A DNA stretch of 64,000 bases from Gammaproteobacteria bacterium. Lineage in GTDB: Bacteria; Pseudomonadota; Gammaproteobacteria; DSM-16500. This document shows positions 17,904 to 28,476 of the stretch, piece after piece. The first letter of the stretch is position 1. Each line of letters begins with the position of its first letter. A program made the translations under genes and the position numbers. Under the pieces are notes generated by a model, which worked only from the letters and a program-made list of their open reading frames with translations, made no database searches and was not told the origin of the DNA. Where the stretch lies: assembly GCA_014132595.1 (NCBI GenBank), contig BMAG01000018.1:1-64000 (forward strand). The letters are read 5' to 3'.

Positions 17904-17931
17904 AAAAATCCCGCCATTCAGCGGGATTTTT
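17904..17931. terminator. Bidirectional rho-independent terminator
   Basis: AAAAATCCCGC (17904-17914) pairs with GCGGGATTTTT (17921-17931) around a six-base loop. T-rich tails are present on both strands. It closes the 15575-17845 unit on the plus strand and groESL on the minus strand. Confidence 0.9.
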
Positions 17932-18004
17932 ATTTTATAGCAAAATGATTTCTTCTTTTAATCGTAGGCATACAAATAGAAGTATGCCTATTCATAAAAT
18001 CAGA

Positions 18005-19714
<1,710 letters not shown>

Positions 19715-20011
19715 TTATTCCACAACGCCCATGACATCTTCTTCACGCATCACTAAATATTCTTTGTTATTTAGCTTCACGTTATTGCCAGCGTATTTAC
19801 CAAATAAAATGGTATCACCCACTTTCACTTCCAATGGCTGAACTTTGCCTTCAATCACTTTGCCTTTACCGACAGCAAGTACTTTGCCTTGGCTGGGCTT
19901 GTCTTTATCCGCTGTATCAGGAATAACAATACCGCCTGGGGTGGTCGTAACAGCTTCGCTCGCCATAACGACGATGCGGTCCGCTAATGGACGAATGGTG
20001 ATTTCACTCAT
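19715..20011 (-). CDS. groES: 10 kDa co-chaperonin GroES
   Basis: A 98-residue lid of the GroEL chamber. [15 protein letters not shown] at the N-terminus, the mobile loop (about residues 17-33, [10 protein letters not shown]) and the C-terminal [13 protein letters not shown] are intact. The start at 20011 is set by AGGAGA seven bases upstream and by family length; the open frame extends nine codons further upstream without support. Confidence 0.98.
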   Translation of the reverse strand: MSEITIRPLADRIVVMASEAVTTTPGGIVIPDTADKDKPSQGKVLAVGKGKVIEGKVQPLEVKVGDTILFGKYAGNNVKLNNKEYLVMREEDVMGVVE

Positions 20012-20090
20012 TGCATTTCTCCTACTATTTTTCAATTAAAAAACCGGGGTTTATGCGCCTGCCCTCAAGATGAGGCGGCTATGTTATTGT

Positions 20091-20118
20091 ATATGGGGAT
20101 CAATTTAGCACTCTCAAG
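20091..20118 (-). promoter_or_regulatory. sigma32-type heat-shock promoter of groESL
   Basis: On the minus strand CTTGAG (20118-20113) is followed after 14 bases by CCCCATAT (20098-20091), close to the RpoH consensus CTTGAAA-N11-15-CCCCATNT. Transcription would start near 20084, giving a leader of about 70 bases. The -35 element lies inside the CIRCE operator. Confidence 0.75.
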
Positions 20119-20131
20119 TGCCGAGTGCCAA
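20105..20131. promoter_or_regulatory. CIRCE operator (HrcA binding site)
   Basis: TTAGCACTC, nine bases, GAGTGCCAA: this matches the CIRCE consensus TTAGCACTC-N9-GAGTGCTAA at 17 of 18 positions. It overlaps the -35 element of the groESL promoter, so HrcA binding would block RNA polymerase. An hrcA gene must be elsewhere in the genome. Confidence 0.92.
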
Positions 20132-20205
20132 ATATATAGAGAATTGTCGAAGAGTCAAGCAGCAAATGGTTGTGAAAATGATCCAGAGAGTATAAATCGT
20201 AAACA

Positions 20206-20322
20206 TGAACGTTTGCGGGGCCGCTTGCGTCTTTTTCTTAAAAATAAATGGATTTCTGGATATAAAATTGTTATTAGTGTTGAAGCTTAAGAAAAGACGC
20301 AAGCGGGCTCGCAAACGTTCAC
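20206..20322. repeat. Palindromic repeat family B, long copy
   Basis: The left arm is TGAACGTTTGCGGGGCCGCT... (20206-20240). The right arm ends ...GCTCGCAAACGTTCA (20287-20320). The arms pair over about 34 bases with few mismatches around a 46-base AT-rich spacer. The tip GAACGTTTGCG is shared with 2063-2073 and 52562-52574. The RNA would form a long hairpin upstream of dsbD. Confidence 0.85.
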
Positions 20323-20387
20323 GATTGGGTCTATTGAAAGGTGTCGCCGATTAACCGTAACAGCAATGGAAGCGTGGCGAGAATGAC

Positions 20388-22184
20388 ATGATGAAGAAAA
20401 TATTATTCACTATTTTTTTAACGATAGCCGCATTTGCATGCCAGGCAAAAGCACCCGTTCAGCCCCTGCCTTCGGAGCAGGCTTTTTCTTTCTCAGCTGA
20501 ACTGACCAAACCTGATCAATTAACCCTGCAATGGAAAATTGCGCCTGGTTATTATTTATACAAAAATCAATTTCAACTTTTAAACGATCAGTCTAGGGCC
20601 ATTCCTCTTAATTTGCCCAAAGGCATTATTCAGCATGATAGCGTGCATGGAACTTATCAAAGCTACACAAATATTCTAAAAATCACTGTGCCTTTACCGC
20701 CAAGTGACCAGAACTCCGCCAATTTCACCATTCAATACCAAGGCTGCTCTACTCAAAATTTTTGTTACAACACCATTAAAAAGGTTTTCCAATTTAATGC
20801 CTCTCCTCCTGCCGTAGCGCAATTTGTGACTTCTGCCGTTTCTATGCCGCCGGAAGAGTTTTACTCAGAACAAGCTTCTGCAGAAATGCTGTTTTCCAAG
20901 CATAGTCTGCTGCTCACGATATTAAGCTTTTTGGGATTAGGCCTGCTTTTGGCCTTCACCCCATGCGTGCTTCCAATGGTACCTATTTTATATGGTATTA
21001 TTATTGGTCATCGCAAAAAAAATCCCTCCGGTGTTAAAGCCTTCAGCTTATCTTTAGCTTATGTCTTGGGGATGGCGATCACATATGCCATCGCGGGCAT
21101 GATCGTCGCTCTGATAGGCAGCCGCATTCAAACAGAATTGCAAAGACCTTGGATTATTGTTTTATTTAGCGGAATATTTGTCCTCATGGCATTATCGCTG
21201 TTTGGATTGTATGAATTCCAGTTACCCTCACGCTTGCAAAAATGGCTGACCCAGCTTAGCAATCAACAAAAAAGCGGTACTTACATCGGCGTGTTTTTAA
21301 TGGGCAGCATTTCAACCCTCATTGTTTCACCTTGTATTAGTCCTGCACTCATTGGCGTACTTGCCTATATTGCACACACAGGCAATGTATGGATAGGTGC
21401 ATTTGCATTGTTATCTCTCGCCATCGGCATGGGACTGCCTCTCTTGTTAATAGGTGTTTCGGCTAATAAGCTTCTGCCAAAAACGGGTGTCTGGATGCAA
21501 ACGATCGAACATCTCGTAGGGATCATGCTGCTCGGTTTTGCCATTTGGCTTTTAGCCCGCATCATTCCAGGGCCGCAAACGCTGCTTCTTTGGGCGGCCT
21601 TACTCATCGGTTCAGCGATTATGATGGGTGAATTTGCAAAAGCCTTCAGCCGTTGGCAGCTTATTCGTCATACATTGGCAACGATTGCTTTAATTTATGG
21701 AATTATTTTGTTGTTCGGCGCTGCATTAGGTAATTCTAATCCGCTGCATCCCTGGGAAAATTGGCGCCTTACTTCAAAAACTGAAGTCCTTTCTTCGCAA
21801 CCGATGTTTATGACCATTCATTCCATGACACAACTCAATCAAATGCTGGAAGAGGCCCGGCAAGAAAAAAAATGGGTCATGATCGATTTTTATGCGGATT
21901 GGTGTGAAAGCTGTGTTCACATGGATCGATATGTATTTGCTCAAAAAAGGGTAAAAGAAGCGCTCAGCAATTTTGTCTTGCTACGAGGCGACATCACAGC
22001 AGATAATGCATTTGACAATGTGCTCATGCGAAGCTTCCAAGTCATAGCGCCGCCGACAATGTTATTTATGACACCCACTGGTAAAGAACTTCATGCCGCA
22101 CGGTTAATTGGGGAAGTCACTGCCGACGAATTATTAGAACATCTACAAAAACTAAAGGAAACAACGAGTGGCCACGCATCATAA
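20388..22184 (+). CDS. dsbD: Thiol:disulfide interchange protein DsbD
   Basis: A 598-residue inner-membrane reductase that passes electrons from cytosolic thioredoxin to periplasmic DsbC-type isomerases and cytochrome c maturation. In order: a signal peptide (1-20); a periplasmic N-domain with the Cys pair in GCSTQNFCYN; eight membrane helices with the redox cysteines in FTPCVLPMVP and SPCISPALIG; and a C-terminal thioredoxin domain with WCESC. All six active cysteines are present. gshA starts 17 bases inside its 3' end, linking thiol export and glutathione synthesis. Confidence 0.96.
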   Translation: MMKKILFTIFLTIAAFACQAKAPVQPLPSEQAFSFSAELTKPDQLTLQWKIAPGYYLYKNQFQLLNDQSRAIPLNLPKGIIQHDSVHGTYQSYTNILKITVPLPPSDQNSANFTIQYQGCSTQNFCYNTIKKVFQFNASPPAVAQFVTSAVSMPPEEFYSEQASAEMLFSKHSLLLTILSFLGLGLLLAFTPCVLPMVPILYGIIIGHRKKNPSGVKAFSLSLAYVLGMAITYAIAGMIVALIGSRIQTELQRPWIIVLFSGIFVLMALSLFGLYEFQLPSRLQKWLTQLSNQQKSGTYIGVFLMGSISTLIVSPCISPALIGVLAYIAHTGNVWIGAFALLSLAIGMGLPLLLIGVSANKLLPKTGVWMQTIEHLVGIMLLGFAIWLLARIIPGPQTLLLWAALLIGSAIMMGEFAKAFSRWQLIRHTLATIALIYGIILLFGAALGNSNPLHPWENWRLTSKTEVLSSQPMFMTIHSMTQLNQMLEEARQEKKWVMIDFYADWCESCVHMDRYVFAQKRVKEALSNFVLLRGDITADNAFDNVLMRSFQVIAPPTMLFMTPTGKELHAARLIGEVTADELLEHLQKLKETTSGHAS

Positions 22185-23463
22185 AACCTATCAAACCCCG
22201 CATTTAACAACAGCGACAGTGGAACCCTTGCATTTACTTGAAAAACAATTATTAAATAAAGAAAAAGAAATTGAAGACTGGTTCGCTGCACAATGGCAAT
22301 TAAGTCCTGCTCCAGCCTATGGCTCTGTCGATTTGCGCAATTCAGGATTTAAATTAGCACCGATTGACATGAATTTATTTCCTGCAGGCTTTAATAATTT
22401 AAGCCCGGAATTTTTACCGCTTTCCATTGAAGCCGCTCGCTTAAGCATGACACAACAACATCCTCAAACAAAAAATATTTTATTAATTCCTGAGAATCAT
22501 ACTCGTAATCTTTATTATTGGGATAATATTAAAACATTGCTTCATATCTTAACATCAGCCGGATTTAATGTACGTTTAGGCTCTTTATTATCCGAATCAA
22601 ACACGATTACACTCACTTCAGGTGAAACGATTGAACTAACCCCTATCACGAGGCTGCAAAATAAAATCGGCGTTAATGAATTTATTCCCGATATTATTTT
22701 ATTGAATAATGATTTATCCGCAGGCATTCCGGACATCCTACAGGACTTACAGCAACCGATCGTTCCCCCTGCAGAGCTAGGATGGAGCCAACGCTTAAAG
22801 TCAGGACATTTTCAATATTATGCGGATGTTAGCCAAACTTTCGCTAAATTAATTGATATTGATCCCTGGTTTATTGCGCCTTTATTTATGCATTGCGGTG
22901 AAATTGACTTTATGCAGAGAGAAGGTGAGGATTGTCTAGCACATCACGCAGCAAAATTACTGGATAGCATTCAAAAAAAATATGATGAATACCAGATTAC
23001 TTGCAAACCCTTCGTCATTGTCAAAGCAGATGCGGGCACGTATGGCATGGCAGTGATGACAATTCGTCATGCAGATGAAATTCGTTCCTTAAACCGTAAA
23101 GAACGCACACACATGTCTAAATCCAAAGGCGGACAACCCGTCCATAAGGTGATTGTGCAAGAAGGCGTTTATACGTTTGAAACATGGAGCCTCACCGATG
23201 CAGTGGCTGAACCCGTCGTTTATTTATGGGGTCAACGTGTCGTCGGTGGTTTTTACCGCGTCCACAAAGATCGTGGTATTGATGAAAATCTCAATGCACC
23301 CGGCATGCATTTTGAGCCGCTTGCCTTTGCAAAAACGTGTCATCAACCCAACAAACAAAATACTTCCGAAGACTGTCAGAATCGTTTTTATGCCTACGGC
23401 GTCATCGCACGACTAAGCATGCTGGCAGCCGCACGAGAAATAGCGGAGCAACAAAAAAAATGA
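22168..23463 (+). CDS. gshA: Glutamate--cysteine ligase, Acidithiobacillus ferrooxidans type
   Basis: A 431-residue enzyme catalysing the first step of glutathione synthesis. The family is the short proteobacterial GshA (TIGR02049-like), distinct from E. coli GshA. Marks are YGSVDLRNSGFKLAPID, NLFPAGFNNL, and KADAGTYGMAVMTI in an ATP-grasp-like centre. The start is a GTG at 22168 with AAGGAAA before it, overlapping dsbD by 17 bases. The stop overlaps the gshB ATG by four bases, so dsbD-gshA-gshB is one translationally coupled operon. Confidence 0.92.
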   Translation: MATHHKTYQTPHLTTATVEPLHLLEKQLLNKEKEIEDWFAAQWQLSPAPAYGSVDLRNSGFKLAPIDMNLFPAGFNNLSPEFLPLSIEAARLSMTQQHPQTKNILLIPENHTRNLYYWDNIKTLLHILTSAGFNVRLGSLLSESNTITLTSGETIELTPITRLQNKIGVNEFIPDIILLNNDLSAGIPDILQDLQQPIVPPAELGWSQRLKSGHFQYYADVSQTFAKLIDIDPWFIAPLFMHCGEIDFMQREGEDCLAHHAAKLLDSIQKKYDEYQITCKPFVIVKADAGTYGMAVMTIRHADEIRSLNRKERTHMSKSKGGQPVHKVIVQEGVYTFETWSLTDAVAEPVVYLWGQRVVGGFYRVHKDRGIDENLNAPGMHFEPLAFAKTCHQPNKQNTSEDCQNRFYAYGVIARLSMLAAAREIAEQQKK

Positions 23464-24404
23464 GCATCAGACTCGGCGTCGTCATGGATCCCATTCAATC
23501 TATCCACTACCAAAAAGATAGTACACTGGCTATGTTATGGGAAGCACAGGCACGAGACTGGTCCATTTATTATTTTGAACAACAGGATTTATTCGTACGC
23601 GACGGGAAAGCATTCGGCAATGCGCGTTTACTAAAAGTTTTTAAAAATCCCGAAAAGTGGTATGAACTCAGCCATCCTGAATGCATAGAACTATCCACAC
23701 TCAATGTCATTTTAATGCGGAAAGATCCGCCATTTAATCTAGAATATATTTATACGACTTATATTCTGCAATTAGCAGCACGTTTGGGTACAAATGTCTT
23801 TAACAATCCCGAAAGTTTACGCAATACCAATGAAAAATTTGCAACGGTCTATTTTCCAGAATTATGTCCGCCTACATTAATTGCATCCGATATCCTTTTA
23901 TTGAAATCTTTTTTAAAAGAAAAAAAAGAAATTGTATGCAAGCCCTTAAATGCAATGGGTGGCGCCTCTATTTTTCGTATTCATGAATCCGATATGAATG
24001 CATCGGTTATCTTTGAAACCTTAACAAATCAGGGCACAAACTCCATTGTGGCTCAATCTTTTATTCCAGAAGTCTTTCTGGGTGATAAAAGAATTTTGCT
24101 GATCGATGGCGAGCCTGTGCCTTATGCGTTGGCACGCATTCCAGCTTCCGGTGAGTTTCGTGGAAATTTGGCCGCAGGAGGAAAGGGTGTCGCACAGACT
24201 TTAACAGAAAAGGACATGGCGATATGCAAAGCGATAGGTCCCACTCTTCGTGAGAAAGAATTATTGTTTGTGGGAATAGATGTGATTGGAAATTACTTAA
24301 CAGAGATCAATGTCACAAGCCCGACTTGTTTGCGAGAGCTAGACGATCAATGTCATTTGAATATAAGTCAATTATTGCTTGATGTTATTGAGAGAAAAAT
24401 TTAA
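23460..24404 (+). CDS. gshB: Glutathione synthase
   Basis: A 314-residue ATP-grasp ligase adding glycine to gamma-glutamylcysteine. LGVVMDPIQSIHYQKDSTLAM is the near-invariant GshB N-terminus (quoted in part). Further marks are RKDPPFNLEYIYTTYIL, CKPLNAMGGASIFR (nucleotide site) and the C-terminal TEINVTSPTCLREL. The ATG at 23460 overlaps the gshA stop (ATGA); a longer open frame upstream is only gshA in another frame. Confidence 0.97.
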   Translation: MSIRLGVVMDPIQSIHYQKDSTLAMLWEAQARDWSIYYFEQQDLFVRDGKAFGNARLLKVFKNPEKWYELSHPECIELSTLNVILMRKDPPFNLEYIYTTYILQLAARLGTNVFNNPESLRNTNEKFATVYFPELCPPTLIASDILLLKSFLKEKKEIVCKPLNAMGGASIFRIHESDMNASVIFETLTNQGTNSIVAQSFIPEVFLGDKRILLIDGEPVPYALARIPASGEFRGNLAAGGKGVAQTLTEKDMAICKAIGPTLREKELLFVGIDVIGNYLTEINVTSPTCLRELDDQCHLNISQLLLDVIERKI

Positions 24405-24506
24405 TAATACTCCAAAAGCCATTACCTCCGTTCATTTGACCCCATTGTGCTGCAATTACAATCCTTATTACGATTAAACCATAACCGAATTAAAAAGAGG
24501 CATCTA

Positions 24507-25601
24507 TTGTCAAACCAAGATTATCTTTATTGGATTGCTGCGGCAGACTTATCTGCCATAGGCCCCGCTGCTTTTTTAAATGGCTTAAAAATATTTGGAA
24601 ATATTCAGGATCTTTTCAAAGCTTCTAAATCGGATTTAATTCAGGCAGGATTCACCGGCAAACAAATCCATGCATTACAAAACTACAACTGGCATACTGC
24701 AGAAAAAAATCTGGCATGGTGTGAATCCAATGATTGTGCCATTATTACCATCGTTGATGAAACCTATCCGGAATTGCTTCAGGAAATTTCAGCGGCACCC
24801 ATTGTGTTATATGTACGCGGAGATCTCGCTCTTCTCAATGCTCCTCAACTGGCCATGGTCGGCTCCCGAAACCCCACCTCTTCAGGAAGAGAACTCGCTC
24901 ATCATTTTGCGCATACATTAACCTCTGCGGGATTATCTATCACTAGCGGACTTGCTCTGGGGATTGATGCGGAGGCCCATCGCGGCGCTTTAAGCGCTAA
25001 CGGCAAAACCCTTGCGATCTTTGGCACGGGTCTGAATCAAATTTACCCAGCCTCACATCGCAAGCTCGCGGAAGAAATTGCGGCTAACGGTCTTTTAATT
25101 TCTGAATTTTCACCCTTTATGCCGCCAAAAGCTGCTAACTTTCCTCAACGTAACCGTATCATTAGCGGATTGAGCCTAGGCGTACTTATCGTGGAAGCCG
25201 CTCTCCAAAGCGGCTCTCTTATCACTGCCCGTTATGCGAATGAACAAGGCCGCGAAGTCTTTGCAATTCCGGGATCAATCCACAATCCTCTAGCCCGCGG
25301 ATGTCACCATTTAATCCGCCAAGGAGCAAAACTCGTTGAAACAGCAGAAGATATTTTGGAAGAGTTAGGCGCTTTATCTGCTCTATCGGCACCGATAAAG
25401 ACTATCACCCACACAAAAAAGCATGATACACTCGCCCCACCTTTGCGTGCATTACTTGCACACATTGGTTATGAGGCCACCGCGTTGGATACTATTATAG
25501 TGCGCAGTGGATTGACGGCGACTGAAGTTTCCTCCATGCTGTTATCATTGGAATTACAAGATTTAATCAAATCCACGCATGGCGGGTATCAATTAAAGTA
25601 A
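24507..25601 (+). CDS. dprA: DNA processing protein DprA
   Basis: A protein of about 364 residues that binds incoming single-stranded DNA in natural transformation and loads RecA. It has an N-terminal SAM-like region, the Rossmann domain with MVGSRNPTSSGRELA and SGLALGIDAEAHRGAL, FGTGLNQIYPASHRKL, and the conserved NFPQRNRIISGLS and TARYANEQGREVFAIPGS. A C-terminal winged helix is at about 300-364. A TTG start at 24507 is favoured by AGAGG eight bases upstream; an in-frame GTG at 24447 adds 20 residues. It is followed by smg and topA, the common gammaproteobacterial order. Confidence 0.95.
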   Translation: MSNQDYLYWIAAADLSAIGPAAFLNGLKIFGNIQDLFKASKSDLIQAGFTGKQIHALQNYNWHTAEKNLAWCESNDCAIITIVDETYPELLQEISAAPIVLYVRGDLALLNAPQLAMVGSRNPTSSGRELAHHFAHTLTSAGLSITSGLALGIDAEAHRGALSANGKTLAIFGTGLNQIYPASHRKLAEEIAANGLLISEFSPFMPPKAANFPQRNRIISGLSLGVLIVEAALQSGSLITARYANEQGREVFAIPGSIHNPLARGCHHLIRQGAKLVETAEDILEELGALSALSAPIKTITHTKKHDTLAPPLRALLAHIGYEATALDTIIVRSGLTATEVSSMLLSLELQDLIKSTHGGYQLK

Positions 25602-25610
25602 TAGGTAATT

Positions 25611-26078
25611 ATGTTTGAAATATTAATGTTTTTATTTGAAAACTACATGGATGAAAAAGCAGCCCTTAAAATGGACAATGATGCCCTCCTATTAGAGCTC
25701 GAGAAAATTGGCTTTGATCGCAATGATATCACTCGTGCACTTCAATGGTTAAATGGTCTTCTCGTCTTTCAGCAAACCGTTGCATTAAGCCATAAACTCA
25801 CACCTCTTGCTATTCGACACTATGTGCCAGAAGAAGCAGAGCGCCTTGGCATAGAAGGACGCGGATTATTATTGTACCTGGAACAAATTGGGATTATTGA
25901 TCCGATCTCACGCGAGATGGCAATCGATCGCATTATGGCATTAGATCCCAGAGAAATCGATTTAGGACGCATCAAATGGGTCATCTTGATGGTGCTTTTC
26001 AATCAGCCTGATAAAAAAACTGCGTTAACCTTAATGCAGGATATGGTTCTCGCTGATGCATTTGATGTTTTACATTAA
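25611..26078 (+). CDS. smg: Smg protein (DUF494)
   Basis: A 155-residue helical cytosolic protein of the DUF494/Smg family, whose molecular role is not established. MFEILMFLFENYMD and the C-terminal EIDLGRIKWVILMVLFNQP are family-typical. It lies nine bases after dprA and 15 bases before topA, the conserved dprA-smg-topA order. Confidence 0.93.
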   Translation: MFEILMFLFENYMDEKAALKMDNDALLLELEKIGFDRNDITRALQWLNGLLVFQQTVALSHKLTPLAIRHYVPEEAERLGIEGRGLLLYLEQIGIIDPISREMAIDRIMALDPREIDLGRIKWVILMVLFNQPDKKTALTLMQDMVLADAFDVLH

Positions 26079-26093
26079 GGAAGATAACTGGAT

Positions 26094-28388
26094 ATGTCAA
26101 AGAATCTTGTTATTGTAGAATCGCCTGCGAAAGCAAAAACCATTAAAAAATATTTAGGCGCTCATTACAGCGTCATGGCATCTTACGGTCATGTACGCGA
26201 TCTATTACCAAAAGAAGGCGCTGTCGATCCTGCTCACAAATTCAAAATGAATTATGCGCTCATCGAAAAAAATGCCAAACATGTGGCTGCGATTGTGACC
26301 GCCATGAAAAAAGCAGAAACTCTCTATCTGGCAACCGACCCTGATCGTGAAGGTGAAGCCATTTCCTGGCATATTTTAAATATATTAGAAGAAAAGAAAG
26401 CCTTAAAAAATAAAGAAGCGCATCGCATTGTGTTTCATGAAATCACACATGCAGCTGTAAAAGCTGCGATCGAACATCCGCGTGAAATTTCAATGGACTT
26501 AGTCAATGCTCAGCAAGCACGCCGTGCACTCGATTATTTAGTCGGTTTTAATTTATCCCCCTTATTATGGAAAAAAATTCGTCGTGGATTGTCCGCCGGA
26601 CGTGTACAAAGCCCTGCATTGCGGATGATCGTAGAACGCGAAGAAGAAATTGAAAAATTTGTGAGCCAGGAATACTGGAGCATTGTTGCAGAAGCAGGCG
26701 CAGACAAACAACCTTTCACAGCTAAGCTTTCAACCTATCAAGGCAAGAAGCTTGAGCAATTCTCAATTACCAACACGGAACAAGCTGAAGAAGTTAAAGC
26801 CCATTTAGTCAAGGCTGCCAATGGTAAATTAGAAGTTGTTAGTGTTGAGAAAAAACAACGTAAACGAAATCCCGCAGCACCTTTTACAACCTCCACATTA
26901 CAACAAGAAGCTGCCCGCAAATTAGGTTTTACAGCGCAACGCACGATGCGTACTGCGCAGCAGTTATATGAAGGAATTGATATTGGGAGCGGGGCAGTCG
27001 GTTTAATCACTTATATGCGTACTGACTCCGTTAATTTAGCAGATGATGCGATTACTGAAATTCGTCGTTTTATAAGCAGCCGATATGGAAAAGATCAAGT
27101 ACCCAGCGAACCCAGAGCTTATAAAACAAAAGCTAAAAATGCACAGGAAGCTCACGAAGCCATTCGTCCGACTTCCGTATTACATTTGCCTGAAAATGTT
27201 AAAGAGCATCTGAATGCGGAACAATTTAAACTTTATGATTTAATCTGGAAACGTACAGTCGCCTGTCAGATGGTTCATGCAACTATTGATACCGTATCGG
27301 TCGATTTAAGCGGCGGTAAAGGTAATATTTATCATGCAACCGGCTCAGTCATTACAGATCCGGGCTTTATGTTAGTTTATAAAGAAGATGTCGATGACAA
27401 AAAAGCGGATCATGATGAAGATCGTTTATTACCGCCTTTAGCGGAAGGCGATATTGTCAATCTTGATAATATTTTATGTAATCAACATTTCACAGAGCCG
27501 CCGCCGCGTTATTCTGAAGCAACTTTAATTAAAACCCTTGAAGATTATGGGATTGGACGACCTTCAACCTATGCTGCGATTATTTATACACTACAGCATC
27601 GTGAATATGTTTCGTTGGAAAACAAACGTTTCAGACCGACCGATGTTGGGCGTATTGTTAATAAATTTCTAACACAGCATTTTACTCAATATGTTGATTA
27701 TGATTTCACAGCAAGGCTTGAAAATGAGCTGGATGCAATCGCTTGTGGAGAGCATGAATGGATACCGGTCTTAACGGATTTCTGGAAACCCTTTAAACAT
27801 TTAGTGGATGATGTTTTAGAGACAGTGAAGCGTAGTGATGTGACACAAGAAGCATTAAATGAAGCATGTCCAAAATGCGGAAAACCGTTATCTATACGTT
27901 TAGGCCGTCACAATCGTTTTATCGGATGCACCGCTTATCCAGAATGCGATTACACTCGCAGCATGGATGAAGACAAAGAAAATGCGGTAACAGCAGAAGT
28001 CGTCGACGGTCGAAGCTGCCCTCAATGCGGTGGTCCTTTACAATTACGCACTGGACGGTACGGCAAATTCATCGGCTGTAGCAGTTATCCGAATTGCAAA
28101 TACATTGAGTCACTCCAAAAACCGGTAGACACTGGCGTAGACTGCCCTGAATGTAACCAAGCGAAGCTACTAAAACGCAAATCACGTATGGGTAAGATTT
28201 TCTTCTCCTGCGCTCGTTATCCAGATTGCAAATATGCTATTTGGAATGAACCTGTCGCAGAACCGTGTCCTGTTTGCGCATGGCCTCTTTTGACTATTAA
28301 AGTCACGAAGAAACATGGTACTGAATTGGTTTGTCCTCATAAACCTTGTACGTTTACAAAGCCGATGGATATCAAAGAAGCGGAATAA
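26094..28388 (+). CDS. topA: DNA topoisomerase I
   Basis: A 764-residue type IA topoisomerase relaxing negative supercoils. The toprim domain starts at the N-terminus (VIVESPAKAKTIKKYLG, then YLATDPDREGEAISWH). The active Tyr is Y307 in ITYMRTDS. The C-terminal part carries four cysteine-based zinc modules: CPKCGKP...C, CPQCGGP...C, CPECNQA...C and CPVCAWP...C (about 595-760). AAGGAAG precedes the ATG. Confidence 0.98.
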   Translation: MSKNLVIVESPAKAKTIKKYLGAHYSVMASYGHVRDLLPKEGAVDPAHKFKMNYALIEKNAKHVAAIVTAMKKAETLYLATDPDREGEAISWHILNILEEKKALKNKEAHRIVFHEITHAAVKAAIEHPREISMDLVNAQQARRALDYLVGFNLSPLLWKKIRRGLSAGRVQSPALRMIVEREEEIEKFVSQEYWSIVAEAGADKQPFTAKLSTYQGKKLEQFSITNTEQAEEVKAHLVKAANGKLEVVSVEKKQRKRNPAAPFTTSTLQQEAARKLGFTAQRTMRTAQQLYEGIDIGSGAVGLITYMRTDSVNLADDAITEIRRFISSRYGKDQVPSEPRAYKTKAKNAQEAHEAIRPTSVLHLPENVKEHLNAEQFKLYDLIWKRTVACQMVHATIDTVSVDLSGGKGNIYHATGSVITDPGFMLVYKEDVDDKKADHDEDRLLPPLAEGDIVNLDNILCNQHFTEPPPRYSEATLIKTLEDYGIGRPSTYAAIIYTLQHREYVSLENKRFRPTDVGRIVNKFLTQHFTQYVDYDFTARLENELDAIACGEHEWIPVLTDFWKPFKHLVDDVLETVKRSDVTQEALNEACPKCGKPLSIRLGRHNRFIGCTAYPECDYTRSMDEDKENAVTAEVVDGRSCPQCGGPLQLRTGRYGKFIGCSSYPNCKYIESLQKPVDTGVDCPECNQAKLLKRKSRMGKIFFSCARYPDCKYAIWNEPVAEPCPVCAWPLLTIKVTKKHGTELVCPHKPCTFTKPMDIKEAE

Positions 28389-28399
28389 TTTATTTTTTA

Positions 28400-28431
28400 A
28401 AGTCCTTTATCGTGGCTTCGATAAGGGACTC
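28400..28431. terminator. Stem-loop after topA (family C palindrome)
   Basis: AGTCCTTTATCG (28401-28412) pairs with CGATAAGGGACT (28419-28430), with one G-T pair, 12 bases after the topA stop. It closely resembles the stem-loop after mdh at 13441-13472 and also lacks a clear T-run. Confidence 0.6.
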
Positions 28432-28476
28432 CATCCTTGGGCAAAACCTTTTAAAAAAAGCTCTAAGCTCAACCAC

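Larger units (their letters stand above)
20012..20387. other. Intergenic region between groES and dsbD
   Basis: About 376 bases. The left part is the groESL leader and control region (CIRCE and sigma32-type promoter). The right part holds a large family B palindrome (20206-20322). No gene was accepted; a 69-codon open frame covering the palindrome has no ribosome site and is explained by the repeat. Confidence 0.6.

Noticed and set aside
20081-20290. A 69-codon open frame between groES and dsbD
   Set aside because: It runs through the CIRCE operator and the left arm of the family B palindrome, and has no ribosome site.
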